This document shows, piece by piece, positions 8,567 to 17,375 of a stretch of 64,000 bases of DNA. The notes under the pieces are model-generated. The model had not been told where the DNA came from, did no database searches, and was given only the letters and a program-made list of their open reading frames with translations. Positions within the stretch are counted from its first letter, which is position 1. The number at the start of each line of letters is the position of its first letter. The position numbers and the translations under genes are program-made. The stretch is from Sphingobium fluviale (GTDB lineage Bacteria > Pseudomonadota > Alphaproteobacteria > Sphingomonadales > Sphingomonadaceae), in NCBI RefSeq assembly GCF_004122115.1, contig NZ_SBKP01000006.1, forward strand, positions 62,001 to 126,000, written 5' to 3'.

Positions 8567-9088
8567 TTACAAATATTGCAGCGAAATGGCGATTGTGACG
8601 GGCGCACTGCCCACGGGCACCGCAGCCTTCTCTACCGCAGGTTTGCCAAGGTTGAAAATGCTCGCCTTCGGATTGTTGGAAAAGCCGCCACCATCCCGGC
8701 TGAGGTCGGTCTTGCCATTGCCGTTCACGTCATGCCGCACAGCGATGCCATAACGCCCGGCGGAGGGCAGCGGCACACAGAAGCGCATCTTCCCGTTCAC
8801 CGGCTTCACCGGCACCTCGATCCGGTTGATCCACGCGCCCTTTTCCAGCCATGCCTTGCGGGTGGCAGGATAGGACTGGATACGAACGATTCCACTGGCC
8901 GTCTCGAAACCGGATACATCCACAATGATCGCGGAGCCGGCACCGGCGGCACAGCGCGCCATGTCGTTATCGATATGCTGGCGCTGGGCATAAGCCTGAG
9001 CGGGCGCCACCGCAGACCCGGCCATCACGAGCGCCGCAAGCGCGGCAGCCGCCGCCCCTTTGCGATAGGCACCCGAAATTTTCAGCAT
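8567..9088 (-). CDS. DUF2141 secreted protein
   Basis: A 173-residue exported protein. The ATG at 9088 is chosen because a GAGGAG site lies 9 bases upstream and it begins a typical signal peptide (MLKISGAYRKGAAAAALAAL, cleavage after an AxA near residue 32). A longer frame starts at 9160 but lacks these. The mature part carries DUF2141 hallmarks: GRYGIAVRHDVNGNGKTDL followed by GGGFSNNPK. The function of DUF2141 is unknown; being first in an operon with a lipid kinase suggests a periplasmic role in handling the lipid product. It is divergent from the LptF-like gene, with about 107 bases between the starts. Confidence 0.85.
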   Translation of the reverse strand: MLKISGAYRKGAAAAALAALVMAGSAVAPAQAYAQRQHIDNDMARCAAGAGSAIIVDVSGFETASGIVRIQSYPATRKAWLEKGAWINRIEVPVKPVNGKMRFCVPLPSAGRYGIAVRHDVNGNGKTDLSRDGGGFSNNPKASIFNLGKPAVEKAAVPVGSAPVTIAISLQYL

Positions 9089-9195
9089 GACCAACTGTCT
9101 CCTCGAAGCTATAGCCTGCTCAGGCGGCCCTGTTAGCCCCGACATCGGTATGAGAGACATTTGCGGCCAAAAAATGGTGACGGGACGACGATAAC

Positions 9196-10407
9196 TTGAA
9201 AATACTCACCGCCACTGACCGCTATATCGCGCGCCTCATTGCGGTGCCGCTCGCCAGCACCCTCGTGATCTCTGCAATGTTGCTGGTGCTGGAGAAGATG
9301 CTGCGGCTGTTCGATTTCGTCGCTGCGCAGGGCGGGCCTGTCAGCGTGGTGTGGCGGATGCTCGCCAATATGCTGCCGGAATATCTCGCGCTGGGCATCC
9401 CAATCGGCCTGATGCTAGGGATTTTGCTGGGGCTGAGGCGGCTCGCGCTGTCGTCTGAACTGGATGTGCTGCGCGGAGTAGGCATCTCGCCCGCGCGCAT
9501 GATGCGCGTGCCTTATATGTATGCGGCCGGGCTGGCGCTCATCAACCTCGCCATCGTGGGGTTTATCCAGCCTTATTCCCGCTATGCCTATGAGGGGCTG
9601 CAATATGAGTTGCGCTCAGGCGCGCTCGGTGCCTCGATCAAGATCGGCGAGTTCGCCAACATCGGCAAGGGCATGACGCTGCGCATCGAGGAGAGTTTCG
9701 ACAGCGGGCGCGACCTGCGCGGCATCTTCGTGCGTGTGGAGCAGGATCAGGACCAATCCCTCGCCGTCACTGCCGCGCGCGGCACCTTTCTGCGCACGGA
9801 CGACCCGGACACCATCATATTGCGCCTGTCAGACGGCGTGCTCGTACAACGCTCCGCCAAGCTCGCCAGCCCGCGCATCCTGAGCTTTTCCGGCCACGAC
9901 CTGCCAATAGACTTGCCCAAGATCGAATCCTTCCGCAATCGTGGCGGCGCGGACAGGGAACTGACCCTGCCTGAGCTGGTGCGCGTAGGCGCGGCAGTCG
10001 AAACTGCGCCCAAAACCCGCAACGAGGTGCTGGCCAACATGAACTTCCGGCTGGTTGAGGTGGCGATGATGTTCCTGTTACCGCTGGCGGCGCTGGCCTT
10101 TGCCATCCCTCCCAAAAGGTCGACCTCGGCATTGGGCGTGTTCCTTTCGATCATCTTCATCGTCACCTATCACAAGATCAACCAATATGCGGAAGGTCTG
10201 GGAGAAAGCGGCAAGGTAAACCCCTTCATAGCGCTGTGGGTGCCGTTCCTGCTGTTTGCCGGGCTGATCTTCTGGATGTATCATGTCGCGGCGCACCGCC
10301 CCGGCGGCCAGCCGATCGGCGCACTGGAGGCGGTGTTTGCCAAGACATCGAAATGGCTGGGCAAATGGGCGCGGCTGGGCCGGCAAAAAATGCGCCATGC
10401 GCTATAG
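9196..10407 (+). CDS. LptF/LptG-family permease (first of a pair)
   Basis: A 403-residue YjgP/YjgQ-family inner-membrane protein: an N-terminal membrane half, a periplasmic beta-jellyroll part (about 140-275) and three C-terminal helices. In the LPS exporter LptF and LptG form the transmembrane core that lifts lipopolysaccharide out of the membrane. The start is a TTG at 9196 (KILTATDRYIARL), a weak start chosen because the family N-terminus begins here. It is followed after 20 bases by a second family member. Its place inside a sphingolipid block, in an organism type that lacks classical LPS, makes sphingolipid export a reasonable but unproven role. Confidence 0.85.
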   Translation: MKILTATDRYIARLIAVPLASTLVISAMLLVLEKMLRLFDFVAAQGGPVSVVWRMLANMLPEYLALGIPIGLMLGILLGLRRLALSSELDVLRGVGISPARMMRVPYMYAAGLALINLAIVGFIQPYSRYAYEGLQYELRSGALGASIKIGEFANIGKGMTLRIEESFDSGRDLRGIFVRVEQDQDQSLAVTAARGTFLRTDDPDTIILRLSDGVLVQRSAKLASPRILSFSGHDLPIDLPKIESFRNRGGADRELTLPELVRVGAAVETAPKTRNEVLANMNFRLVEVAMMFLLPLAALAFAIPPKRSTSALGVFLSIIFIVTYHKINQYAEGLGESGKVNPFIALWVPFLLFAGLIFWMYHVAAHRPGGQPIGALEAVFAKTSKWLGKWARLGRQKMRHAL

Positions 10408-10427
10408 GGTGAAACACCGATAAACCG

Positions 10428-11528
10428 ATGCAGCTGCAGTTCTTCCCTTCCCGCCGCCTTGCCATCTATATGGCCCGCGCCTTTCTTGTCCGCAGCTTTG
10501 CGGTGCTGGCGATGCTGGCTCTGGTGCTGATGACGCTCGACCTGCTGGGCGAGAGCGGAGACATACTCGCCGTGCCCGGCAATGGCGAGGCGGAGCTATG
10601 GCATTATGTCGGCCTGCGCCTGCCACAGATCATCGCCACATTCCTGCCATTTTCGGTGCTGCTCGGCACGCTCATTACCCTCGCGACGATGAATCAGCAC
10701 AGCGAGATCGTGATGATGAAGGCCGCTGGGCTTTCCGCGCACCAGATACTCGCCCCGCTGATCGCGGCGGCGGCGGCGATCGCGGTGCTGAGCTTCACCT
10801 TTAACGAGCGCATCGTCACCCGCGCCAGTGCCGCCTTCGATGCGTGGAAGGCGGTGGGCTATGGCGAAATTCCCAAGGATACGGGCCTAAAAACCAATAT
10901 ATGGGTGCGTGAGGGGAACAACCTGATCACCGCTGGAACAGTATCCGGGCGCGGCAGCGCGGTGAAACTCAGCCAGATCGAGATTTTCCACCGGGTTGAC
11001 AATCATCTCGTCGATATCGTGCGCGCCCCGCGCGGATATTATGACCCCGCGCGGCAGGATTGGGTTTTGGAAGATGCGCGCCGGTTCGATGTAACCAGCG
11101 GAGCCAGCACAAGGCTGGGCACCATCCGCAACGGCAAGGGCATCAGGCCCGATCAGTTTACGCTGGCCAAGGTCGATGCTGACGCGCTGGGTTTCATGGC
11201 GCTGCGCCAAGCTATAGCGGACCTGCGCGATGCGGGCCGCCCCACCGGATCGCTGGAGGCAAGCCTGTGGCACAAGATCGCCCGGCCACTCTCGTCGCTG
11301 CTGATGCCCTTGCTCGGCTCTGTCGCCGCCTTTGGGCTGGCGCGTTCCGGCCATCTGTTCATCCGCGCGGTCATCGGCATGTCTTTGGGCTTTGCCTATT
11401 TCGTGGCGGACAATTTCGCACTGGCGATGGGCAATATCGGCGCCTATCCACCGTTGCTCGCGGCATGGGCGCCGTTTCTGCTGTTCCTGATGCTGGGCGA
11501 AGCGGTGCTAATACGCACCGAGGAATAG
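10428..11528 (+). CDS. LptF/LptG-family permease (second of a pair)
   Basis: A 366-residue partner of the preceding gene with the same architecture: helices near 15-40, 55-75 and 100-125, a periplasmic domain (about 130-265) and C-terminal helices from about 275. The sequence RPLSSLLMPLLGSVAAFGLAR resembles the start of the LptG C-terminal membrane part. The two proteins should form a heterodimer that works with an LptB-type ATPase, which is not encoded nearby and must come from elsewhere. The gene ends one base before the 3' end of the convergent desaturase gene. Confidence 0.85.
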   Translation: MQLQFFPSRRLAIYMARAFLVRSFAVLAMLALVLMTLDLLGESGDILAVPGNGEAELWHYVGLRLPQIIATFLPFSVLLGTLITLATMNQHSEIVMMKAAGLSAHQILAPLIAAAAAIAVLSFTFNERIVTRASAAFDAWKAVGYGEIPKDTGLKTNIWVREGNNLITAGTVSGRGSAVKLSQIEIFHRVDNHLVDIVRAPRGYYDPARQDWVLEDARRFDVTSGASTRLGTIRNGKGIRPDQFTLAKVDADALGFMALRQAIADLRDAGRPTGSLEASLWHKIARPLSSLLMPLLGSVAAFGLARSGHLFIRAVIGMSLGFAYFVADNFALAMGNIGAYPPLLAAWAPFLLFLMLGEAVLIRTEE

Positions 11529-11529
11529 A

Positions 11530-12588
11530 TTATCGCCGCCCCATCGTGCTGCGCGCGATCTTGGCGAGCAGCGGCATCATCCCGCCATAATGCGCGCCTG
11601 CATAAGTCGACCCCGCGCCCAGATGCGCAGACAGCCGCCGGTGCGCCTCTCCCAGCGCATGATAGGGCAGGCTCGGCAGCAGATGATGCAGCGCGTGATA
11701 GCGCAGGCCCACGGGCGCCCAGAGCGGCGCAAGCCAGCCGGGCGGCGGCACATTGACCGAATCGAGATATTGCGCGGTCACGGTCATCGCCTCGCCGTCA
11801 TTCTCCCACAGGTGCGCCACCAAGGTGCGGAGCTGGTTCAACACCGCCGTCAGGGAAAACACAGCCAGTGCGATCAGCAATGGCCGCCAGCCGATGAACT
11901 GCGTGCTCGCGATCAGCGTGATCGCCCACGTTGAAGCACCCAGCTCCTGCCAGAAGACCATGCGCCCGAATTCGCCTTCAGGCGGGCGGCGGCGAAAGCC
12001 GGGGTTGATGGAAAGTGCGGAAAACCGCTCCCACACCACCCGTCGCAGCGGCGGGATCACCGCGCCCAGCGGCACCAGCACCGCGCTGCGGATCAACAGC
12101 GCCACCGGCGCAAGCGCCGCCACTGCCACGAACACCGGCAACGACCACGGCTTCATCAGTGCAAGCGGCAGATATTCCGGGTCTTCCGCAGTGCCATAGC
12201 GGGTGCGTGCGTGGTGCAGTGTGTGGACATTCTCATACATGAAGCTGGGCGTGAGCATCGGTATGCCCACCGCCACATTCCAAGCAAAGCGGAAGCCGGG
12301 AAGCGCATTTCTGTGGATATGCGTCAGCTCATGAATGAACAGCAACGCGCGATAGAGCGCCAGCGCCGCCACCAGCGCGCACACCACAGCCAGCCAAGTC
12401 TCGCGCAGCAAGACCGCCCCAGCCAGAGCCCCATAGCCCAATGCGGCCGACAAAAAACAGTCCGGCCAATAGATCGCCGCTCGTGCGGCCGAGATATCCT
12501 TGGTCAGCTCCACCGCGGCGCGCAGCATCGCCGCATCATCGGGAATAGCGGATTTTTTCGCCGCAGTGATTGTCTCATATGCCGTCAT
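11530..12588 (-). CDS. Membrane fatty-acid/sphingolipid desaturase-like enzyme
   Basis: A 352-residue integral membrane di-iron protein with three histidine boxes: HELTHIH, HTLHH and HALHH. Several hydrophobic segments separate them. Such enzymes desaturate or hydroxylate acyl chains or sphingoid bases. The ATG at 12588 has AGGA 8 bases upstream; an alternative start at 12624 has no ribosome binding site. Its place between the LptF/G-like genes and the ceramide-synthase-like gene suggests that it modifies the sphingoid base or the N-acyl chain, but a general fatty acid desaturase remains possible. Confidence 0.8.
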   Translation of the reverse strand: MTAYETITAAKKSAIPDDAAMLRAAVELTKDISAARAAIYWPDCFLSAALGYGALAGAVLLRETWLAVVCALVAALALYRALLFIHELTHIHRNALPGFRFAWNVAVGIPMLTPSFMYENVHTLHHARTRYGTAEDPEYLPLALMKPWSLPVFVAVAALAPVALLIRSAVLVPLGAVIPPLRRVVWERFSALSINPGFRRRPPEGEFGRMVFWQELGASTWAITLIASTQFIGWRPLLIALAVFSLTAVLNQLRTLVAHLWENDGEAMTVTAQYLDSVNVPPPGWLAPLWAPVGLRYHALHHLLPSLPYHALGEAHRRLSAHLGAGSTYAGAHYGGMMPLLAKIARSTMGRR

Positions 12589-12721
12589 ATTGGGGATCCT
12601 AAGCTCCAATTGCGCGCGGATCATGGCAGCAAAGTGACATAATCATTGTCCGGCGCGCGCCGCCGCCGTAACAGGATCAGCGCAACCGCTTCCTTGCTCC
12701 CGATCAATAAAGGGCCGTGCC

Positions 12722-13879
12722 GTGACCCCACAAGACCTAGTGATCTCTCCCGTCTCCGGCAAGGCCGACCTCAAGGCTTTCGTCGATTTCGCATGGGAGG
12801 TGTACAAGGATGATCCGAATTGGGTGCCGCCGCTCAAAGCCGAGACGTTGGATCTGCTTACCCCCGGCAAGAACCCGTTTTTCGAGCATGCCGAAGCGCA
12901 ATATTTCCTGGCACGACGCGGTGGGCGGATCACGGGCCGCATTTCCGCGCATATTGACCGGCTGGCCCTCACGATGTCGCCCGAACAGGGCATGGGGCCG
13001 GGCACGGGCTTTTGGGGCATGTTCGACGCGCTGGACGAAGCAAGCGCGGCAGCGCTGATCGCGGCGGCGGAAGGCTGGCTCAAGGCCAAGGGCATGACCC
13101 GCGCGCTCGGCCCCGTCTCGCTCTCGATCTGGGAGGAGCCGGGGCTGTTGACGCTGGGGCATGACCACCCGCCCACAGTTATGATGGGCCATCATCTGCC
13201 GCAATATGAGGGCTGGGTGAAGACAGCGGGATACGCGCCGGCGAAGGAGCTGCGCACCTATGAGCTTGATATAACGACCGGCTTCCCTCCGCTGATCCAG
13301 CGGATCATCCAGTCTGGCGAGAAAAGCGACCGCATCCGTATCCGCAGGGTCGACAAGAGCAAGTTCGACCGCGAAGCCGCGATCATACTCGGCATATTGA
13401 ACGACGCGTGGGGTGACAACTGGGGCTTCGTGCCGATCACCGACGCAGAAGTGGCGCACACCGGCAAGAAGCTGAAGCCCATCGTGTTCGAAGATCTGAT
13501 CCGCATTGCCGAGCTGGATGGAGAGCCGGTCGCGTTCATGATGACGCTGCCGGATTTGAACGAGGCGCTGATGCCGCTCAACGGCGCGCTGTTTCCCTTT
13601 GGCTGGGCGAAACTGCTCTGGTGGCTGAGAAAGCCGCAGGTGCGCACGATGCGTGTGCCCCTGATGGGCGTGGTCAAGCGCCTGCAGGCCAGCCGCATGG
13701 CAAGCCAGCTCGCCTTCATGATGATCGAGTATATCCGCCGCGACGCGATCACGAAATTCGGCGCAACGCGCGGCGAGATCGGCTGGGTGCTAGACGACAA
13801 TCAGGGCATGAACGCCATAGCCGAGGCGATCAACAGCACCGTGAACAAGATTTATACGGTGTACGAGAAAGGCCTCTGA
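12722..13879 (+). CDS. GNAT-fold protein resembling bacterial ceramide synthase
   Basis: A 385-residue protein that would usually be annotated as an N-acetyltransferase or hypothetical protein. The N-terminus (WEVYKDDPNWVPPL, then NPFFEHAEAQYFLA) is typical of the family that includes the Caulobacter bacterial ceramide synthase, which attaches an acyl group to the amino group of the sphingoid base. The start is a GTG at 12722 with AAAGGG upstream. Together with the reductase-like, ACP and palmitoyltransferase genes it supplies four of the five Caulobacter ceramide genes; the acyl-ACP synthetase was not found in the window. The substrate is inferred from context. Confidence 0.75.
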   Translation: MTPQDLVISPVSGKADLKAFVDFAWEVYKDDPNWVPPLKAETLDLLTPGKNPFFEHAEAQYFLARRGGRITGRISAHIDRLALTMSPEQGMGPGTGFWGMFDALDEASAAALIAAAEGWLKAKGMTRALGPVSLSIWEEPGLLTLGHDHPPTVMMGHHLPQYEGWVKTAGYAPAKELRTYELDITTGFPPLIQRIIQSGEKSDRIRIRRVDKSKFDREAAIILGILNDAWGDNWGFVPITDAEVAHTGKKLKPIVFEDLIRIAELDGEPVAFMMTLPDLNEALMPLNGALFPFGWAKLLWWLRKPQVRTMRVPLMGVVKRLQASRMASQLAFMMIEYIRRDAITKFGATRGEIGWVLDDNQGMNAIAEAINSTVNKIYTVYEKGL

Positions 13880-13909
13880 GGGCCTTCCCCCAACCGGCCC
13901 CGATCAAGG

Positions 13910-15205
13910 TTAGTCGATTTCCCAGCCGCGTTCGCCATGGCTGGCGATATCCAGCCCATCATGCTCGGCCTCCTCGGTCACGCGCATCGGCACCAGCAGC
14001 GCCGCGCCCTTCGCGCAGAGGAAGGTTGCCACCGCCGTCCAGAATATCGTGACCCCTACCGCCAGCGCCTGTGCCGCAAACTGCTGGGACACCCCATTGC
14101 CCTCTGCAAAGCCGATGCCGCCTATCGCAGGCAGCATTGTCACCGGGATCAGCAGCGAGCCGATTATGCCACCCACGCCATGCACCGCGAATACGTCTAG
14201 CGAATCATCGACCGCCCATTTCTGTTTGACGAGCTGGACCGCATAAAAGCAGATCGCCCCACCCAGCAGGCCGAGAATGATCGCGCCCGCCGGGCCGGTA
14301 TAGCCCGCTGCCGGGGTGACGGTGGCGAGGCCCGCGATGGCGCCGGTGACGATGCCGACCGAGGTTGGCTTGCCGATGCGCCAATATTCGATGCCGATCC
14401 ACACTAGCGCCGCCGTGCAGGCCGCGAAATGGGTATTGAGTATCGCGCTTGCCGCTCCGGCGCTCGCCGCCAGTGCCGAGCCGCCGTTAAAGCCATACCA
14501 GCCGACCCACAGCAGGCCCGCGCCGGTCATCGTCAGCGCCGGGCTGTGTGGCAGCATCAGCGTCTTGGAAAAGCCCTTTCGCGGTCCCAGAAGCAGTGCG
14601 ACGACCAATGCGGCAATGCCCGCCGTCGTATGCACGACGATGCCGCCCGCAAAATCGAGCGCGCCCCATTGCGCCGCCAGCCAGCCGCCGCCCCACATCC
14701 AGTGCGCGACCGGGAAATAAACGAGCAGCGTCCACAGCAAAGAAAATGCCATCACCCAGCCGAAGCGCACCCGCTCCACAAACGCGCCGACGACCAGCGC
14801 AGGGGTGATCGCCGCAAATGTCATCTGAAAGAGTGCGAAGGCGTTTTCCGGGATGGTCAGCCCGTCTCGCAGTGGAGCGAGGTTGGCGAGGAAGGCATTG
14901 CCCATCCCGCCGATCCACGGCTCTGCGCCGTTGAATACCAGGCTGTAGCCCGCCACCGCCCACAATAGCGAAACCGCGCAGGCAATCGCGAAGCAGTGCA
15001 TGAGGACCGAGAGCACATTGCGCGCCCGCACAAGGCCGCCATAGAACAGCCCCAAACCCGGCAATGTCATCAGCAGCACGAAGGCCGATGCGGTCAATAT
15101 CCAGCCGGTATCCCCGCTGTTTGCCGCCGCGCTTTCCTGCGCATGCGCCGCAATCGGCGCAACACACCCGGCGGCCAGCGCCGCCTTCATGCCTCCAAGC
15201 CTCAT
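13910..15205 (-). CDS. amtB: Ammonium transporter
   Basis: A 431-residue Amt/MEP/Rh channel for ammonium uptake, with a signal-like N-terminus and about eleven membrane helices. The twin-histidine pore is represented by FPVAHWMWGGGW and DVFAVHGVGGIIG. ALDFAGGIVVHTTAGIAAL is another conserved segment. GGGGAA-like bases lie just before the ATG at 15205. The usual companion PII gene glnK is not adjacent: pyrC lies directly upstream, 53 bases away. It is convergent with the ceramide-synthase-like gene. Confidence 0.95.
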   Translation of the reverse strand: MRLGGMKAALAAGCVAPIAAHAQESAAANSGDTGWILTASAFVLLMTLPGLGLFYGGLVRARNVLSVLMHCFAIACAVSLLWAVAGYSLVFNGAEPWIGGMGNAFLANLAPLRDGLTIPENAFALFQMTFAAITPALVVGAFVERVRFGWVMAFSLLWTLLVYFPVAHWMWGGGWLAAQWGALDFAGGIVVHTTAGIAALVVALLLGPRKGFSKTLMLPHSPALTMTGAGLLWVGWYGFNGGSALAASAGAASAILNTHFAACTAALVWIGIEYWRIGKPTSVGIVTGAIAGLATVTPAAGYTGPAGAIILGLLGGAICFYAVQLVKQKWAVDDSLDVFAVHGVGGIIGSLLIPVTMLPAIGGIGFAEGNGVSQQFAAQALAVGVTIFWTAVATFLCAKGAALLVPMRVTEEAEHDGLDIASHGERGWEID

Positions 15206-15258
15206 ATGTTCCCCGCTGCTTATGCTTTGCGGCAGCTATGCCACAAATGGCGCAGGGT

Positions 15259-16593
15259 TCAAGAGCCGAACTCTATTGCCTCGAACCGCACCGGCTCACC
15301 AATAGCATCATGGGGGAGGCTGTCTTCCCACATCACGCGCTGGCCACGGATGATCGTCCCCACCGCCTTGCCGGTGAGCGTATCCCCCTCGAACGGGGAC
15401 CAGCCGCAGCGCGATTGCAGCCAGTCCGCTCCTACTGTCCAGCGCTTCTTGAGGTCCACCACGGTGAAATCCGCGTCGTATCCCAGCGCAATCCTTCCCT
15501 TGCCGACGAGGCCGAAGATGCGCTGCGGCCCGGCGCTCGTCATGTCTATAAAGCGTTGCAGCGTCAGCCGCCCCTCTGCCACATGATTAAGGAACAGCGG
15601 CACCAGCGTCTGCACGCCGGGCATGCCGCTGGGGGAGGCGGGGTAGGTTTTCGCCTTTTCCTCAATGGTATGCGGCGCGTGATCAGAGCCGATGACATCG
15701 GGCACGCCCTGCCTCAGCCAGTGCCACAAGCCTTCCCTGTGGGCTGCACTGCGGATCGGCGGGTTCATCTGCGCATAGGTGCCGAGGCGCGGATAGGCGT
15801 CCTCCCCCGCCAGCGTCAGATGCTGCGGCGTAACCTCGCAGGTGGCGATGTCCTTGTGTTGGGCGATATACTCCAGCTCCGCGGGGGTGGTGACATGCAG
15901 GATATGGATGCGCCGTTTCGCCGCGCGGGCGAGCGCGATGATCCGCTTTGTGGCCAGCATCGCGCTCTCGTCATCGCGCCAGACGGGGTGCGAGGCGGGA
16001 TCGCCCTCTACCCGATGGTCCTTGCGCGCGTTCATCCGCGCCTCGTCCTCGGCGTGGATCGCAACGCGACGCGTTCCGCTCGCCAGCACCCGCGCGAGCG
16101 CCGCATCATCATCGACCAGCAGGCTGCCCGTCGATGCGCCCATGAAAATCTTGACCCCCGCCGTGCCGGGGATGCGCTCCAGTTCGCGCAAGTCCTCCGC
16201 GTTGTCCGCCGTGGCGCCCACATAGAACGCATGGTCGCACCACATGCGGTGGTGCGCGCGAGCGAGCTTGTCGTGCACCCGGTCTGCGGTGTCGGTATTG
16301 GGATTGGTGTTGGGCATTTCGAACACTGCCGTTACCCCACCCATCACCGCTGCGCGGCTGCCCGATTCAAGGTCTTCCTTGTGCTCCAGCCCCGGCTCGC
16401 GGAAATGGACCTGGCTGTCGATGACTCCAGGCAGCACATCCAGCCCCGTACAGTCGATCACCTCGCCCGCATCGGCCCGCAGCGCGCCGATCTCCGCGAT
16501 CCTGCCGCCGCGCACGCCGACATCAGCGCTCACCGGCCCGCCGGGCGTATGCACGGTGCCGCTTTTTAGGATCAGGTCGAATGTCTGGGGCAT
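15259..16593 (-). CDS. pyrC: Dihydroorotase (type I, amidohydrolase)
   Basis: A 444-residue zinc amidohydrolase of pyrimidine synthesis that interconverts carbamoyl aspartate and dihydroorotate. The first metal motif is VIDSQVHFREPG, and HAEDEARM and GSDHAPH are the later metal and catalytic segments. It could also be read as an allantoinase-like relative, but the overall sequence fits class I dihydroorotase. The ATG at 16593 (MPQTFDLILKSG) has GAGG about 9 bases upstream; an upstream in-frame ATG at 16623 lies in the divergent promoter. It is divergent from ygfZ with 47 bases between. Confidence 0.9.
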   Translation of the reverse strand: MPQTFDLILKSGTVHTPGGPVSADVGVRGGRIAEIGALRADAGEVIDCTGLDVLPGVIDSQVHFREPGLEHKEDLESGSRAAVMGGVTAVFEMPNTNPNTDTADRVHDKLARAHHRMWCDHAFYVGATADNAEDLRELERIPGTAGVKIFMGASTGSLLVDDDAALARVLASGTRRVAIHAEDEARMNARKDHRVEGDPASHPVWRDDESAMLATKRIIALARAAKRRIHILHVTTPAELEYIAQHKDIATCEVTPQHLTLAGEDAYPRLGTYAQMNPPIRSAAHREGLWHWLRQGVPDVIGSDHAPHTIEEKAKTYPASPSGMPGVQTLVPLFLNHVAEGRLTLQRFIDMTSAGPQRIFGLVGKGRIALGYDADFTVVDLKKRWTVGADWLQSRCGWSPFEGDTLTGKAVGTIIRGQRVMWEDSLPHDAIGEPVRFEAIEFGS

Positions 16594-16640
16594 ATCAGGA
16601 GCCTCTTGGATAATCAGTCGCACCGTCCTACCTAAAGCGG

Positions 16641-17375
16641 ATGCCCGATACTACCCTCAAAGACCGCGCGCTCATCAGACTTTCCGGCGAGGAGGCGCGC
16701 GCGTTTCTGCAGGGGCTGGTGACACAGGATCTGCTGGGCCTTGAGGCGGGCGCGCCGCGCTGGTCCGGGCTGCTGACGCCGCAGGGCAAGGCGCTGTTCG
16801 ATTTCATCCTGTGGGCCGAGGGCGAGGATGTGATGATCGACTGCGAGGAAAGCCAGGCAGATGCGCTGGCAAAGCGCCTGAGTATCTATCGCTTGCGGCG
16901 CAACGTAATGATTGCGCGGGACGAGTCGCTCTCGGTGCATTGGTCGATGGAGGCAGCCGATAAGCCCTATGACCCCCGCCTCATGACGCTCGGCCAGCGT
17001 TGGCTCGCCCCTGCTGACGAGGGCGATGCATCTGCCGCCTTCAAAGCGCATCGCCTGTCGCTCGGCATCACGGAAGGCGTCGCGGAGCTGGGCAGCGACA
17101 AAACGCTCTGGCTGGAAGCGAACGCGCGCGAGCTGAACGGCGTCGATTTTGCCAAAGGCTGCTATGTGGGGCAGGAAAACACTGCGCGCATGCACTACCG
17201 GCAAAAGGTCAACCGGCGGCTGGTGGTGGTGCCGCTTGGGCAGTCAGACCCCGCGCGGCAGATAGTGGCCTATCCCGATCTCGGCCTTGCCGTCGATCAT
17301 CGCCGGGTGGAGGACATGGCCGCCCTCCCCCTGCCCGACTGGCTGGCCGAGGCGATAGTGGAGCCGCCCGCGTGA
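16641..17375 (+). CDS. ygfZ: YgfZ-family folate-binding Fe-S cluster maturation protein
   Basis: A 244-residue relative of the glycine-cleavage T protein. The signature KGCYVGQE is present as DFAKGCYVGQENTARMHYR, including the cysteine typical of YgfZ/IBA57. These proteins help in assembling or repairing iron-sulfur enzymes, including the tRNA methylthiotransferase MiaB, in a folate-dependent way. Its last 4 bases overlap the start of the next gene (GTGA), so the two are translationally coupled. Confidence 0.92.
   Translation: MPDTTLKDRALIRLSGEEARAFLQGLVTQDLLGLEAGAPRWSGLLTPQGKALFDFILWAEGEDVMIDCEESQADALAKRLSIYRLRRNVMIARDESLSVHWSMEAADKPYDPRLMTLGQRWLAPADEGDASAAFKAHRLSLGITEGVAELGSDKTLWLEANARELNGVDFAKGCYVGQENTARMHYRQKVNRRLVVVPLGQSDPARQIVAYPDLGLAVDHRRVEDMAALPLPDWLAEAIVEPPA

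Noticed and set aside
13870-13895. Hairpin AAGGCC/GGCCTT between the ceramide-synthase-like gene and amtB
   Set aside because: Short stem and no T-run, so not called as a terminator.
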